From contig JAGBHT010000033.1 in assembly GCA_017935365.1 (NCBI GenBank), forward strand, positions 89,697 through 148,529: DNA of 58,833 nt. The letters run 5' to 3'. The position numbers were made by a program, and so were the translations under genes. This document shows positions 1 through 9,126 of this stretch, one piece after another (within the stretch, counting starts at the first letter, position 1; each line of letters begins with the position of its first letter). The DNA comes from Ruminiclostridium sp. (lineage in GTDB: Bacteria > Bacillota > Clostridia > Oscillospirales > Ruminococcaceae). Below the pieces are notes generated by a model. The model saw only the letters and a list, made by a program, of their open reading frames with translations. It was not told where the DNA came from and did not search any database.

Positions 1-2
1 GC

Positions 3-3000
3 TTGGTTTTAGCTGTCGTTATTGCTATGTCGGCAATAAGCCTGAACACATTTGCGGCTACAATAATGAATATTGCAAACGGCTCAAATCAGAAGTTATA
101 TGTTGACTGGTACAGCTATTCATATAACTTCAACGGCAGACTGAACACAAGCACATACGGACAGATCATCAAACTCAATGTCGGAAGTTCGACAGGACAG
201 GTGGCATACTGTGTTCAGTCCTCAAAGGATGCGTGGTCAAGCGATTACACTGCACAAAAAGATACAAATCTTTTTACACCTTCACAGAAATTGAACTTAA
301 AACACGCTTTGATTTATGGTTACCAGGGTACGACAAAATACGGATATAACGCTGATACTGAACGTATCGCAACGCAGATTGTCATCTGGAATATCTGTGA
401 CGGTTGGTTTAATAACTCTTCCGAGAGTACGGCTGTCGGTATATTCACCGAGGGTATGTCAAGCTCTATGGCTACAAATGTTAAGGCTTGCTACAACAAA
501 ATCAAAGAGCAGATGTTAAGCCATACGACAATTCCGTCATACGCAGTAGGCAAAAAAGATACACCTACAAAAAAGAAAATGACAACAAACAGCGACGGAA
601 CGTTTACCATAACACTGACAGACAGCAAAAATGTATCTAAGTATTATGACTGGCAGACGGCAATCAAGAATTACAGTTACCTTTCAATCACTACAGATAC
701 AGAGGGTAAGCTCGTTATAAAGTCAACAAAGCCTATCCCCTCCGGCTCGGCTATAACGCTTACAGCTGAACGTAATAGCAGTAAGTATCAGAATAATATA
801 GTTGACGTTGCACCTATGTATATGATTTCGGGTAGCGGCTCACAGAGTTCTGCAACATTCGTAACAGACCGAGACCCCAGCACAGCCAAAATTGCTATTT
901 ATTCTGACAGTTTAGGCACAGCTCAGATCAAAAAAGTCTGGAATCACAAGAACGACAGCTCCAGCACACAGGCAAACAACAGCGACATTTATTTTACAAT
1001 CAAGAATAGTTCGGGTACAACAATCAAGGGTACAGGCAGTGCAGGTAGTTACACCTACTCTGCGAGCGGTTCCGTGAGCCAGTTCAAGCTCAACAGCAGT
1101 AACACTTTCTCGGTAAAGTCGTTACCAGCAGGAACTTATACGGTCTATGAATATGGTAATGACGGCAATGGTATCCCATATTATACAAGACAAAATCTCA
1201 ATCAAACAGTAACCGTTACAGCCGGCGGTACAGGAACGGTAACTTTCACGAATACGAGAAATACCGGAACGGGTGAAATAATCAAAACATGGATTGATAC
1301 CAACGGCAACGCAATATCCGCAAGCAGTAATGTTGAGAGAAATCAGCAGATATATTTCCGTATAAAGAACGCTGACGAAAAATATATAACTGTCAATGGT
1401 ACGAAGTACAGCGGCACATACTCATTTGCCGGAACATCGACTACAGCAACATCACTGTATGTTAATCCCGGTACAGGTACATTCACCGTTTCCGACCTTC
1501 CGACCGGAACGTACACCGTTTATGAATACGGCTCTCCGGATGGTTATTCTGTCAATAAGGCATCTCAGACGATTACAATCTCAAGCGGAAAGACATCGTC
1601 TGTATCATTTGTAAACAGCGAGGACAGCGGTACGGCTCAGATAAAAAAGGTATGGATGTCTGACGCTACACTGTCTGCTACCGAAATAGCAAACCTTGAA
1701 AAGAATGTTTACTTTACTGTCAAGAACGAGAACGGTGCGTATATCAAGGTTACAGGCTCAGCAGGTGCGTATGTGTACGCAGGTACTCAGACCTCTGCAA
1801 ACAGTATGAAACTCAGCGGCAGTAAGTTTAATGTAAGCAAGCTCCCTGTGGGAACATACACTGTAACAGAGATAAACAATGCAAGCGGTTACAATCCGAA
1901 AACACAGACAAAGACAGTCACAATCGCCAACAAGGGTGAAACAAAGTCAGTGTCATTTACAAATAAGTCAACACCCGTTGTTGTTATCCGTAAGCATTTC
2001 AGCGATGAGGACAATCTGACCGCTGAAGAGCTGAAAGCTCAATATGCTAAAGTTACGGTAAATCTTAAAGTGCTCGGATTCAGCGGAAAAGAACAGACAA
2101 CTCCGTCAACAGGAAGTTATGTGGAATTTACCGGAACAAAAGGCAACTACACATTCAAAGGTATCTCTGCTACGAAAACATCTTCGGCTGATTTAAAGCT
2201 GAATGATAACGGTGAGATAACTATATCTTTCGGCACTAATACGATTCCGTACTATCTGTCGGTTATCGAGAATTACAGCGGAACGGAATACGATATTGAT
2301 AACCGTGATCAGCGTATTGACCTCGGCAACGGTGATCCGAATGCTGTAATAGATCTTGATGATATTGAAATTGATAATCAGCTTAAAACAGGCTCTGTGC
2401 AGATTGACAAGCAGTTCCTTGACACTGACGGCTCAGTCATAAAGATACCTGATGATAAACTTGCCGAAGTTGCTTTCAAGATTATGCACAACGGCAAATA
2501 TCTGACCTTTACAGGTGCAGATGGCGTGTACACATATAAAGGCGAGAACAATACGGGTACTACATTAAAGCTGAACAAAAGCACATATAACTTTGTCGCA
2601 AATGAGCTTCCTGCAAGAGAAGAATACACAGTGTACGAAGTAAGCGGCACAACAGGTTACAGTTTTGCAATTGATCCTGTGACATTCACAATCACACCTG
2701 CCGGCTCGGTTAAAAAGGTGTTTACCAACAAGGCTATGACAGGTACGATAAGTATTGTCAAGAGAAGTGCTGACGGTGTGTTAAGCGGTTGGCAGTTCCG
2801 TGTTACAGGTACAGCCAAGACCGGACAGAGCTATGATCAGACCTTTACTACCGACGCAAATGGTAATATCACGATTTCTAATTTAAGAATCGGTGATTAC
2901 AAGGTTACAGAGGTCAAGACAGGTAAAACGGTTGGTTACATTACCGAGGAAAGCAAAGACATTGAGGTCAAGACCGATACCGTAACAACCGTTAACTTTG

Positions 3001-6000
3001 AGAACAAACCGTATGCGAATATTGTTATCAACAAGGTTGACAGCGTAAAGGGCACTGCTCTGAGCGGTGCGACATTCGGCATTTACACAGATGCTGAATG
3101 TGAAATTCCTGCACAGGCATACACATCGGCTACATATGATACGCTGACAGACGCAGTAATCACTGAAAGTTCGACAGGCAAGTATACTTGCAACTTCTTG
3201 CCTATCGAGAGCAAGGACGGTACAACATATTATGTCAAGGAGCTTACAGCTCCTGAGCATTACGCTATTGACACAGACGTACACCCGGTAACGCTTAAAA
3301 CCGCAAATTCAATCGTAGCAGTTTCAAACAACGCTACATCGAAATTCTATGAAACGCCTTTAGGCTCAGTCAGAACGACAAAGGTTGACGCAGATCATCC
3401 CGATGTACTTCTGAGCGGTGCTGAGTTTACAGTATATCAGTCTGATAAGACTACTGTATACAACAAACTCGCAGAAACATCAAAGGGTATATATCAGCTT
3501 GACGAAATCCCGGCAGGCACATATTACCTCAAGGAAACTAAAGCACCGCAGTATTACAATATCGACAACACATTCTATCAGTTTGTGATTTCTGACGCAG
3601 GCAAGGTTGTCGATGTATCAATCAACGGTAATGATACGTTCCCCAATGCCCCTATGAAAGGCAGTATAAAGATAGTCAAGAGAAGTGCGGACGGCGTATT
3701 AAGCGGTTGGAAGTTTGAGGTTTCCGGCACGGCTCTTAACGGCACACCCGTAGCAACCAAGACATACACAACAGACGCAAAGGGCGAAATCAATATTTCG
3801 GACCTCCTTATCGGTACTTATACTGTAAAGGAAGTCAAGGACGGCAAGACAGTCGGATATATCACACCTGCAAATCAGACGATTGAAGTAAAGAGCAATG
3901 CAACTACTACTGCAACGTTTGAAAACAAGCCTTTCGGTCACATTGTTATCAACAAGGTTGACGCAAAGACCGGCGAAAAGGTAACAGGTGCAACATTCGG
4001 TATCTATACCGACAGCACTTGCAAGACTGTAGCAAAGGCATATAAGTCAGACACTGACAGCACACTTGTAAATGCGGTTATCACAGAAACCGAGGACGGC
4101 AAGTATACTTGCAATTATCTCCCTATAAGCAGTGCAACAGGTACGACATACTATGTCAAGGAGCTTACAGCTCCCGAAGGCTACTACCTTGATACAAACG
4201 CACACGCTGTAACACTTAAAACAGCAAACGCTACTGTATCGGTAAGCAATGAAATCGGCAAATCCGACTTTATGGAGTATCCTTACGGTCGTGCAACCGT
4301 TATCAAGGAATGGAAACTTGACAACAGTACAGCAGATATGACAGCCGATGAAATCGCACAGATGAAAGCGGAGCTTGAAAAGAGCCTGTATTTCGCTGTA
4401 AAGGACAGCAACGGCAAATACATCACAGCTACAGGTGCAGACGGCGTATACACATATAACGGCGAAAGCACAACAGAATTCAAGTATGTTCTGAAGAACA
4501 GCACATTTACAATCGCTGAACTGCCTACAGGTGACTATACGATTACAGAGTATAGCACACTTCTTGACTACACAATCAAGTCGGAAAATCCCGTGAAGAT
4601 AACTGTAGTAAGAAATCAGACAGCAACGGCAACGTTTGTAAACGAGCGTGACACAGGCACAGGCAAGGTTGTAAAGGTATGGAAGCAGTTTGACACGATG
4701 ACAGCCACTGAACAGACTGAAATCGAAAAAAATGTATACTTTACCGTAACCGACAGCACTGGTGCTTATCTCAAGGTTAAAGAAAGCAATGGTAGCTACA
4801 TCTACTGTGGCACACAGAAAACAGAAACAAAATTTGCTCTGAAAAACGGTGCGTTTGTAATCGCAGAACTGCCTACAGGTGACTATACCGTGACAGAATT
4901 CAGCACACTTTCCGATTACACAATCAAGTCGGAAAATCCCGTAAAGATAACTGTAGTAAGAAATCAGACAGCAACGGCAACGTTTGTAAACGAGCGTGAC
5001 ACAGGCACAGGCAAGGTTATAAAGGTATGGAAGCAGTTTGACACGATGACAGCCGCTGAACAGACTGAAATCGAAAAGAATGTATACTTTACCGTAACCG
5101 ACAGCACCGGTGCTTATCTCAAGGTTAAGGAAAGCAACGGTAGCTACATCTACTGTGGCACACAGAAAACAGAAACAAAATTTGTTCTGAAAAACGGTGC
5201 ATTTGTGATCGCAGAACTGCCTACAGGTGACTACACTGTGACTGAGTTTAACAATGCAAAGGACTACAGCCCGAAGCAGCAGACTCAGAAAATAAAAATC
5301 ACCAAGAATACAGCGGCAGTGCTGACATTTACAAACATCCGTGACACAGGCAACGCAAGTATCATAAAGAAATGGACAAACCCCAACGGGCTGACAACAG
5401 CTCAGAAGGCAGAGCTTGAAAAGAATGTATACTTCACTGTAAAGAATGCTGACGGTGCATATTTAAAGGCTGTATCAAAGAACGGCAAGTATGTATATAA
5501 CGGCAGTCAGACAGCAGAAGCACGTTTTATGCTGACAAACGGCAAGTTTGAACTTACAGAACTGCCGACCGGCAAGTACACGATAACCGAAATCAACAAT
5601 GCAGAAGGTTATCTGCCTAAGACACAGGTCAAGACAATCACGGTAACTAAGGACGCAACTGCAAGTGCAGAGTTTGTCAATAAGGTTATTGTCGGCAATG
5701 TCACATTAACGAAGGTCGATGAGGACTATCCCGAAAATAAATTGACAGGTGCTGTATTTACAGTTTATAAATCGGACAAGAAAACCGTAGTCGGCACATT
5801 AAAGGAAACCGAAACAGGCGTGTACAGCCTTGAGGGACTTGTATACGGCGAATACTATGTACAGGAAACAAAGGCTCCCGAATATTTCGTCCGTGATGTG
5901 AATTTCTACTATTTCCAGATTGTAAATGACGGCGAAACCGTAGAAGTTTCCAACGATGAGCTTGGCAAGGGTACGTTTATCAACTCACCTCAAAAGGGCG

Positions 6001-6407
6001 AAATCAAGATTGTAAAGACTTCATACGACAACAAGGTCGAAGGAATACATTTTGAGGTAACCGGAAAGACATACACAGGTCAGACTTTCAAGAAAACATA
6101 CACAACCGACAAGAACGGTATAATCCGTATCAATGATTTAAGAGCCGGCGAGTACAACATTCACGAAGTCAATGATGAAGCGTCAGCAGGCTATCTTTTA
6201 CCCGAAGACAAGCAGTTAACGATTGACCGTGACGGTGCAATGCTTGTTGCCAATATGCACAACAGCAAGCTACCGGACAATCCCCCGACAGGTGCAAGCG
6301 AGGACAGCTTTACGCAGACGGCGGTTATTATCATATCAATGGTAATGATGAGTGCGACTGTTGTGCTTGTGTTCCCACTTAGCAAGAGAAAAAAGCGTAA
6401 CAGATAA
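3..6407 (+). CDS. Giant thioester/Cna_B-repeat cell-wall adhesin (5' end truncated by window)
   Basis: Large secreted surface protein; the true start lies left of the window, because the reading frame opens inside the hydrophobic core of a signal peptide that ends near TFA-A (about residue 18). Residues 25-260 look like a thioester domain: a YCVQ motif (Cys70) and a TQIVIW motif (Gln125) match the Cys-Gln pair that forms the internal thioester in Gram-positive adhesins. About 16 Cna_B/SpaA-type repeats of roughly 115 residues follow, starting near residues 306, 423, 545, 660, 799, 917, 1006, 1122, 1222, 1313, 1432, 1554, 1670, 1786, 1900 and 2001, with recurring VKVW or INKVD first strands and E(L/I)PTGxYTVTE last strands. 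The C terminus has an NPPTG sortase-like motif, a membrane helix and a KRKKRNR tail. Such proteins are common cargo of conjugative elements, probably for attachment to host or partner cell. No sortase is in view. Confidence 0.9.
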   Translation: MVLAVVIAMSAISLNTFAATIMNIANGSNQKLYVDWYSYSYNFNGRLNTSTYGQIIKLNVGSSTGQVAYCVQSSKDAWSSDYTAQKDTNLFTPSQKLNLKHALIYGYQGTTKYGYNADTERIATQIVIWNICDGWFNNSSESTAVGIFTEGMSSSMATNVKACYNKIKEQMLSHTTIPSYAVGKKDTPTKKKMTTNSDGTFTITLTDSKNVSKYYDWQTAIKNYSYLSITTDTEGKLVIKSTKPIPSGSAITLTAERNSSKYQNNIVDVAPMYMISGSGSQSSATFVTDRDPSTAKIAIYSDSLGTAQIKKVWNHKNDSSSTQANNSDIYFTIKNSSGTTIKGTGSAGSYTYSASGSVSQFKLNSSNTFSVKSLPAGTYTVYEYGNDGNGIPYYTRQNLNQTVTVTAGGTGTVTFTNTRNTGTGEIIKTWIDTNGNAISASSNVERNQQIYFRIKNADEKYITVNGTKYSGTYSFAGTSTTATSLYVNPGTGTFTVSDLPTGTYTVYEYGSPDGYSVNKASQTITISSGKTSSVSFVNSEDSGTAQIKKVWMSDATLSATEIANLEKNVYFTVKNENGAYIKVTGSAGAYVYAGTQTSANSMKLSGSKFNVSKLPVGTYTVTEINNASGYNPKTQTKTVTIANKGETKSVSFTNKSTPVVVIRKHFSDEDNLTAEELKAQYAKVTVNLKVLGFSGKEQTTPSTGSYVEFTGTKGNYTFKGISATKTSSADLKLNDNGEITISFGTNTIPYYLSVIENYSGTEYDIDNRDQRIDLGNGDPNAVIDLDDIEIDNQLKTGSVQIDKQFLDTDGSVIKIPDDKLAEVAFKIMHNGKYLTFTGADGVYTYKGENNTGTTLKLNKSTYNFVANELPAREEYTVYEVSGTTGYSFAIDPVTFTITPAGSVKKVFTNKAMTGTISIVKRSADGVLSGWQFRVTGTAKTGQSYDQTFTTDANGNITISNLRIGDYKVTEVKTGKTVGYITEESKDIEVKTDTVTTVNFENKPYANIVINKVDSVKGTALSGATFGIYTDAECEIPAQAYTSATYDTLTDAVITESSTGKYTCNFLPIESKDGTTYYVKELTAPEHYAIDTDVHPVTLKTANSIVAVSNNATSKFYETPLGSVRTTKVDADHPDVLLSGAEFTVYQSDKTTVYNKLAETSKGIYQLDEIPAGTYYLKETKAPQYYNIDNTFYQFVISDAGKVVDVSINGNDTFPNAPMKGSIKIVKRSADGVLSGWKFEVSGTALNGTPVATKTYTTDAKGEINISDLLIGTYTVKEVKDGKTVGYITPANQTIEVKSNATTTATFENKPFGHIVINKVDAKTGEKVTGATFGIYTDSTCKTVAKAYKSDTDSTLVNAVITETEDGKYTCNYLPISSATGTTYYVKELTAPEGYYLDTNAHAVTLKTANATVSVSNEIGKSDFMEYPYGRATVIKEWKLDNSTADMTADEIAQMKAELEKSLYFAVKDSNGKYITATGADGVYTYNGESTTEFKYVLKNSTFTIAELPTGDYTITEYSTLLDYTIKSENPVKITVVRNQTATATFVNERDTGTGKVVKVWKQFDTMTATEQTEIEKNVYFTVTDSTGAYLKVKESNGSYIYCGTQKTETKFALKNGAFVIAELPTGDYTVTEFSTLSDYTIKSENPVKITVVRNQTATATFVNERDTGTGKVIKVWKQFDTMTAAEQTEIEKNVYFTVTDSTGAYLKVKESNGSYIYCGTQKTETKFVLKNGAFVIAELPTGDYTVTEFNNAKDYSPKQQTQKIKITKNTAAVLTFTNIRDTGNASIIKKWTNPNGLTTAQKAELEKNVYFTVKNADGAYLKAVSKNGKYVYNGSQTAEARFMLTNGKFELTELPTGKYTITEINNAEGYLPKTQVKTITVTKDATASAEFVNKVIVGNVTLTKVDEDYPENKLTGAVFTVYKSDKKTVVGTLKETETGVYSLEGLVYGEYYVQETKAPEYFVRDVNFYYFQIVNDGETVEVSNDELGKGTFINSPQKGEIKIVKTSYDNKVEGIHFEVTGKTYTGQTFKKTYTTDKNGIIRINDLRAGEYNIHEVNDEASAGYLLPEDKQLTIDRDGAMLVANMHNSKLPDNPPTGASEDSFTQTAVIIISMVMMSATVVLVFPLSKRKKRNR
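4517..5241 (+). repeat. Near-identical 348-bp tandem repeat inside the adhesin gene
   Basis: Sequence from about 4517 to 4893 recurs 348 bases (116 codons) downstream at 4865-5241 with few differences, mostly silent, such as GTT/GTA and ACT/GCT changes. The other Cna_B units in the gene are far more diverged, so this pair looks like a recent in-frame duplication of one repeat unit. Confidence 0.85.
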
Positions 6408-6456
6408 AAATACAAACAGCAAGCAAAGATAAACAATAAATTTTCTGATTTTCACA

Positions 6457-6497
6457 GCGATAGCAATTTGGCTATCGCCGTGATTTTCTTTTTCTGA
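6457..6497 (+). terminator. Rho-independent terminator after the adhesin gene
   Basis: Perfect 8-bp stem GCGATAGC / GCTATCGC (6457-6464, 6471-6478) with a 6-nt loop, followed by a T-rich run. It separates the adhesin from the conjugation genes. Confidence 0.75.
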
Positions 6498-6517
6498 TAG
6501 CGAAAATACAAAGCTGT

Positions 6518-6538
6518 GCCGACGGGTACGGCTTTTTT
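6518..6538 (+). terminator. Second short terminator-like hairpin
   Basis: GCCG / CGGC stem (6518-6521, 6529-6532) followed at once by six T. The stem is short, so this is a weaker call than the hairpin just upstream. Confidence 0.4.
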
Positions 6539-6553
6539 ATATACAATAAAACA

Positions 6554-6574
6554 GGTGCGACATCGTGACGCACC
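6554..6574. repeat. Imperfect copy of the element's 21-bp palindrome
   Basis: Starts GGTGCGACA and ends GACGCACC, so it keeps the outer arms of the perfect palindromes at 15161 and 16508, but its centre differs. It lies about 20 bp before the ribosome binding site of the VirB4 N-domain gene. It could be an operator or a degenerate copy. Confidence 0.6.
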
Positions 6575-6594
6575 TATAAAACAAGGAGGATAAA

Positions 6595-7284
6595 ATGCAA
6601 CAGCTTATAATTTTAATCGTAGCACTTGCTCTTGCAGGCGGAGTATATCTGTTTCTGACAATCAGCAAGAAGAAAAACAAGGAACAGACAGAAGAAAACG
6701 CAGTCGAGATGATGACCGCAAACGAAATGATAAACGTAAAGGATATTCGCAACAATTGCTTACACACGAATGACGGGTACACATTTACCTTTATCGAAAT
6801 CGGCGGTATGAGTATGGAACTTTTCTCGGAAAGTGAAAAGCTGGCGTACTGTAAAAAAATAACTTCCATCGTTTCACGTTTTCAGTTTCCGTATAAATAT
6901 ATGGCTATTTCCTCGCCGTATGTAATCAAGCATATGGTGACGGCAGACAGCAACAGGCTTAAAAATGCAAGCGGTCTGTGTAAGCAAATGCTTGAGGACG
7001 ATATAAATTTCGCCACCAAAATGGTAATTGACGATAACAAGATTGACCGCAGATTTTTCTTTATGCTGTTCTCGAAGGACGAGGACGAGAAAACTATCCT
7101 CAAGCGTACAGAGGATACAATAAACGCTTTCAACAGTGAGGTGGACGGAATGTCCTGCGAACTTGTGAAAGACAAGGATATTATAAAAATGTATAACCTT
7201 TTCACAAATCCCGCATACATAGCTTACGAAAGAACAGATGATGTATATTTATCTATGTCACAGATTATTGCGACAAATTCTTAA
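6595..7284 (+). CDS. Membrane-anchored VirB4/TraC N-terminal-domain protein (split VirB4)
   Basis: A 229-residue protein with one N-terminal membrane helix (about residues 4-21) followed by a basic KKKNK stop-transfer patch. The soluble part resembles the small N-terminal domain of VirB4/TraC-type conjugation ATPases. It ends 11 bp before the ATPase gene, which has its own AAAGGAGG ribosome binding site, so the two are adjacent genes and not one frameshifted gene. It probably tethers the ATPase to the membrane channel. The start ATG has AAGGAGG upstream. The assignment rests on context and overall pattern, with no diagnostic motif. Confidence 0.6.
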   Translation: MQQLIILIVALALAGGVYLFLTISKKKNKEQTEENAVEMMTANEMINVKDIRNNCLHTNDGYTFTFIEIGGMSMELFSESEKLAYCKKITSIVSRFQFPYKYMAISSPYVIKHMVTADSNRLKNASGLCKQMLEDDINFATKMVIDDNKIDRRFFFMLFSKDEDEKTILKRTEDTINAFNSEVDGMSCELVKDKDIIKMYNLFTNPAYIAYERTDDVYLSMSQIIATNS

Positions 7285-7295
7285 AGGAGGAAAAA

Positions 7296-9125
7296 ATGAA
7301 AAACAAGAAGTACCAGTTTGAAATTGAAGAAAACAATGTAATCCGTGCCGCAATAGCCCCGATGGGCATTGATTTCAGACCGAATACCCGTTTTTATATG
7401 GGTGACTACATCTGCCGTATCTATGCGATAATGCAATATCCGCCTACGCAGGAATACGGCTGGGTGTCAAAGATAAATAACATAGCAGGAACTATAGTAA
7501 ACTTTACAAGCACACCGATTACAGAAACGAATATCGTAGAACAGCTATCGAAAATAATCAATGCTTCCCGTGCCGAAGCTGAGAATACCCGTGACGCATT
7601 ACAGCGACAGAGAAAAACAAAAACAGCGGACGATACAACACGTCTTATGGCTCGAATGGAAGAAAACAACGAAAAGATAGCTAAATTCTGCTGTACTGTG
7701 ATGGTTATGGGCAACGATGAAATCGACTTTGAGCAGAAATGCAACAGAGTTGAAAGCATAATCAGCGGTGTCGGCTGTAAACTGCGTTGTTTATCCCGTA
7801 TGCAAAAGGACGCCTGGAAACACATATCCCCGTCCTACGCTCCTGTAGAGCTTATCGGTGATGTCGGTAACCGTCCTATGCCGGTTAATGCTTTCTACGG
7901 CGGTTTCCCGTTTCAGAACAGCGGCTTTAACGACGGGGTAGGTTATTATCTTGGTGTGGATAATGACGGTACGCCGATTATTTTTGACCTTTGGAAGCGT
8001 GACGGAGCGAGGACAAACAGCAATATCAGTATAATAGGCGGCTCCGGTAAGGGTAAAACTACACTCATAAAGCACATTATCGTATCAGAACTGATACGGG
8101 GAACAAAAGTAATTGTCATAGATCCCGAAACAGAGTATAAGGCTATCTGCGATATGTTCCGTGAAGATGGCATATCACGGTGGATAGACGCTTGCGGTGG
8201 CAGAAACGGAATGATAAATCCATTACAGGTACGTCCTAAACCACTTTCGGACGAGGAGGAAGAAGAAGCCGAGAGCAAGGGTATCAGTGAGCTTGCATTA
8301 CATCTTAAAACGCTTGAAATTTTCTTTGAACTGTATCTTCCCGAACTTACTCAGATACAGAAAGCCTTACTTACGAAAGGGCTTATCGCTATGTATGAGA
8401 AATTCGGCATAACCTGGGATACAAGCGTAACATTTATGAAGAATACCGACTTCCCTGTAATGACAGATTTATATAACACTTTGCTTGAGCAGAGGAAAAC
8501 TGCTGAAAAAGGTGTAACCGATGATATGGACAAGCTGATACTGCTGCTTGAAAATATCACAACAGGTGCGGACAGCTTCCTTTGGAACGGTCACACGACA
8601 ATGCAGTCAAATGCACAGTTTATCGTGTTCGATACGCAGAATATGAAGATTATGAGCGATGCAATGAAATCAACGCAGTATTTTAATCTTCTGTCGTGGT
8701 GCTGGCAACAGATGAGTGCAGACAGAAGCGAAAAGGTGATGGTTGTATGCGACGAAGCGTGGCTCCTTATAAATCCCGATGTTCCGCAGGCGATGAGCTA
8801 TCTTAGAGATACCGAGAAAAGAGCAAGAAAGTACAGCGGCGCACTTGCCGTTGCGACGCAGAATGTTGTAGACTTCCTTGATCCTAAAGTCAAGCTGTAT
8901 GCACAGCCAGTACTGGATCTGCCGTCTACAAAGTTTATTTTCGGCTGTGAGGGCGATGACCTTAAAGCCGTATCGACACTATACAATTTTACCGATGCAC
9001 AAAGAGAGCTTGTTACCGCAGGCAATCGTGCAGAGTGCCTTATGAAAGCCGGCGGACGGTCACTCAAACTCAAGGTACAGTTACCCGAAAAGCGTCTGAA
9101 ACAGTTAGGATTGGGAGGTAATTAA
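7296..9125 (+). CDS. virB4: VirB4-family type IV secretion ATPase
   Basis: A 609-residue conjugation ATPase of the VirB4/TraE/TrsE class that powers the type IV secretion channel at the inner face of the membrane. Visible motifs are a Walker A, GGSGKGKTTL, near residue 248, a Walker B, VMVVCDEAW, near residues 481-489, and a TEKRARKYSG stretch typical of the family's C-terminal RecA-like core. It follows its split N-domain partner by 11 bp and precedes a membrane protein gene by one base, so the module is one transcription unit. The start is fixed by AAAGGAGG eight bases upstream. The length is shorter than single-chain VirB4 (roughly 800), as expected if the first domain is encoded separately. 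Confidence 0.9.
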   Translation: MKNKKYQFEIEENNVIRAAIAPMGIDFRPNTRFYMGDYICRIYAIMQYPPTQEYGWVSKINNIAGTIVNFTSTPITETNIVEQLSKIINASRAEAENTRDALQRQRKTKTADDTTRLMARMEENNEKIAKFCCTVMVMGNDEIDFEQKCNRVESIISGVGCKLRCLSRMQKDAWKHISPSYAPVELIGDVGNRPMPVNAFYGGFPFQNSGFNDGVGYYLGVDNDGTPIIFDLWKRDGARTNSNISIIGGSGKGKTTLIKHIIVSELIRGTKVIVIDPETEYKAICDMFREDGISRWIDACGGRNGMINPLQVRPKPLSDEEEEEAESKGISELALHLKTLEIFFELYLPELTQIQKALLTKGLIAMYEKFGITWDTSVTFMKNTDFPVMTDLYNTLLEQRKTAEKGVTDDMDKLILLLENITTGADSFLWNGHTTMQSNAQFIVFDTQNMKIMSDAMKSTQYFNLLSWCWQQMSADRSEKVMVVCDEAWLLINPDVPQAMSYLRDTEKRARKYSGALAVATQNVVDFLDPKVKLYAQPVLDLPSTKFIFGCEGDDLKAVSTLYNFTDAQRELVTAGNRAECLMKAGGRSLKLKVQLPEKRLKQLGLGGN

Positions 9126-9126
9126 T

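Noticed and set aside
7284..7296. Frameshift splitting virB4
   Set aside because: The second frame has its own AAAGGAGG site and a proper ATG, and the first gene ends in a normal stop, so the split looks natural.
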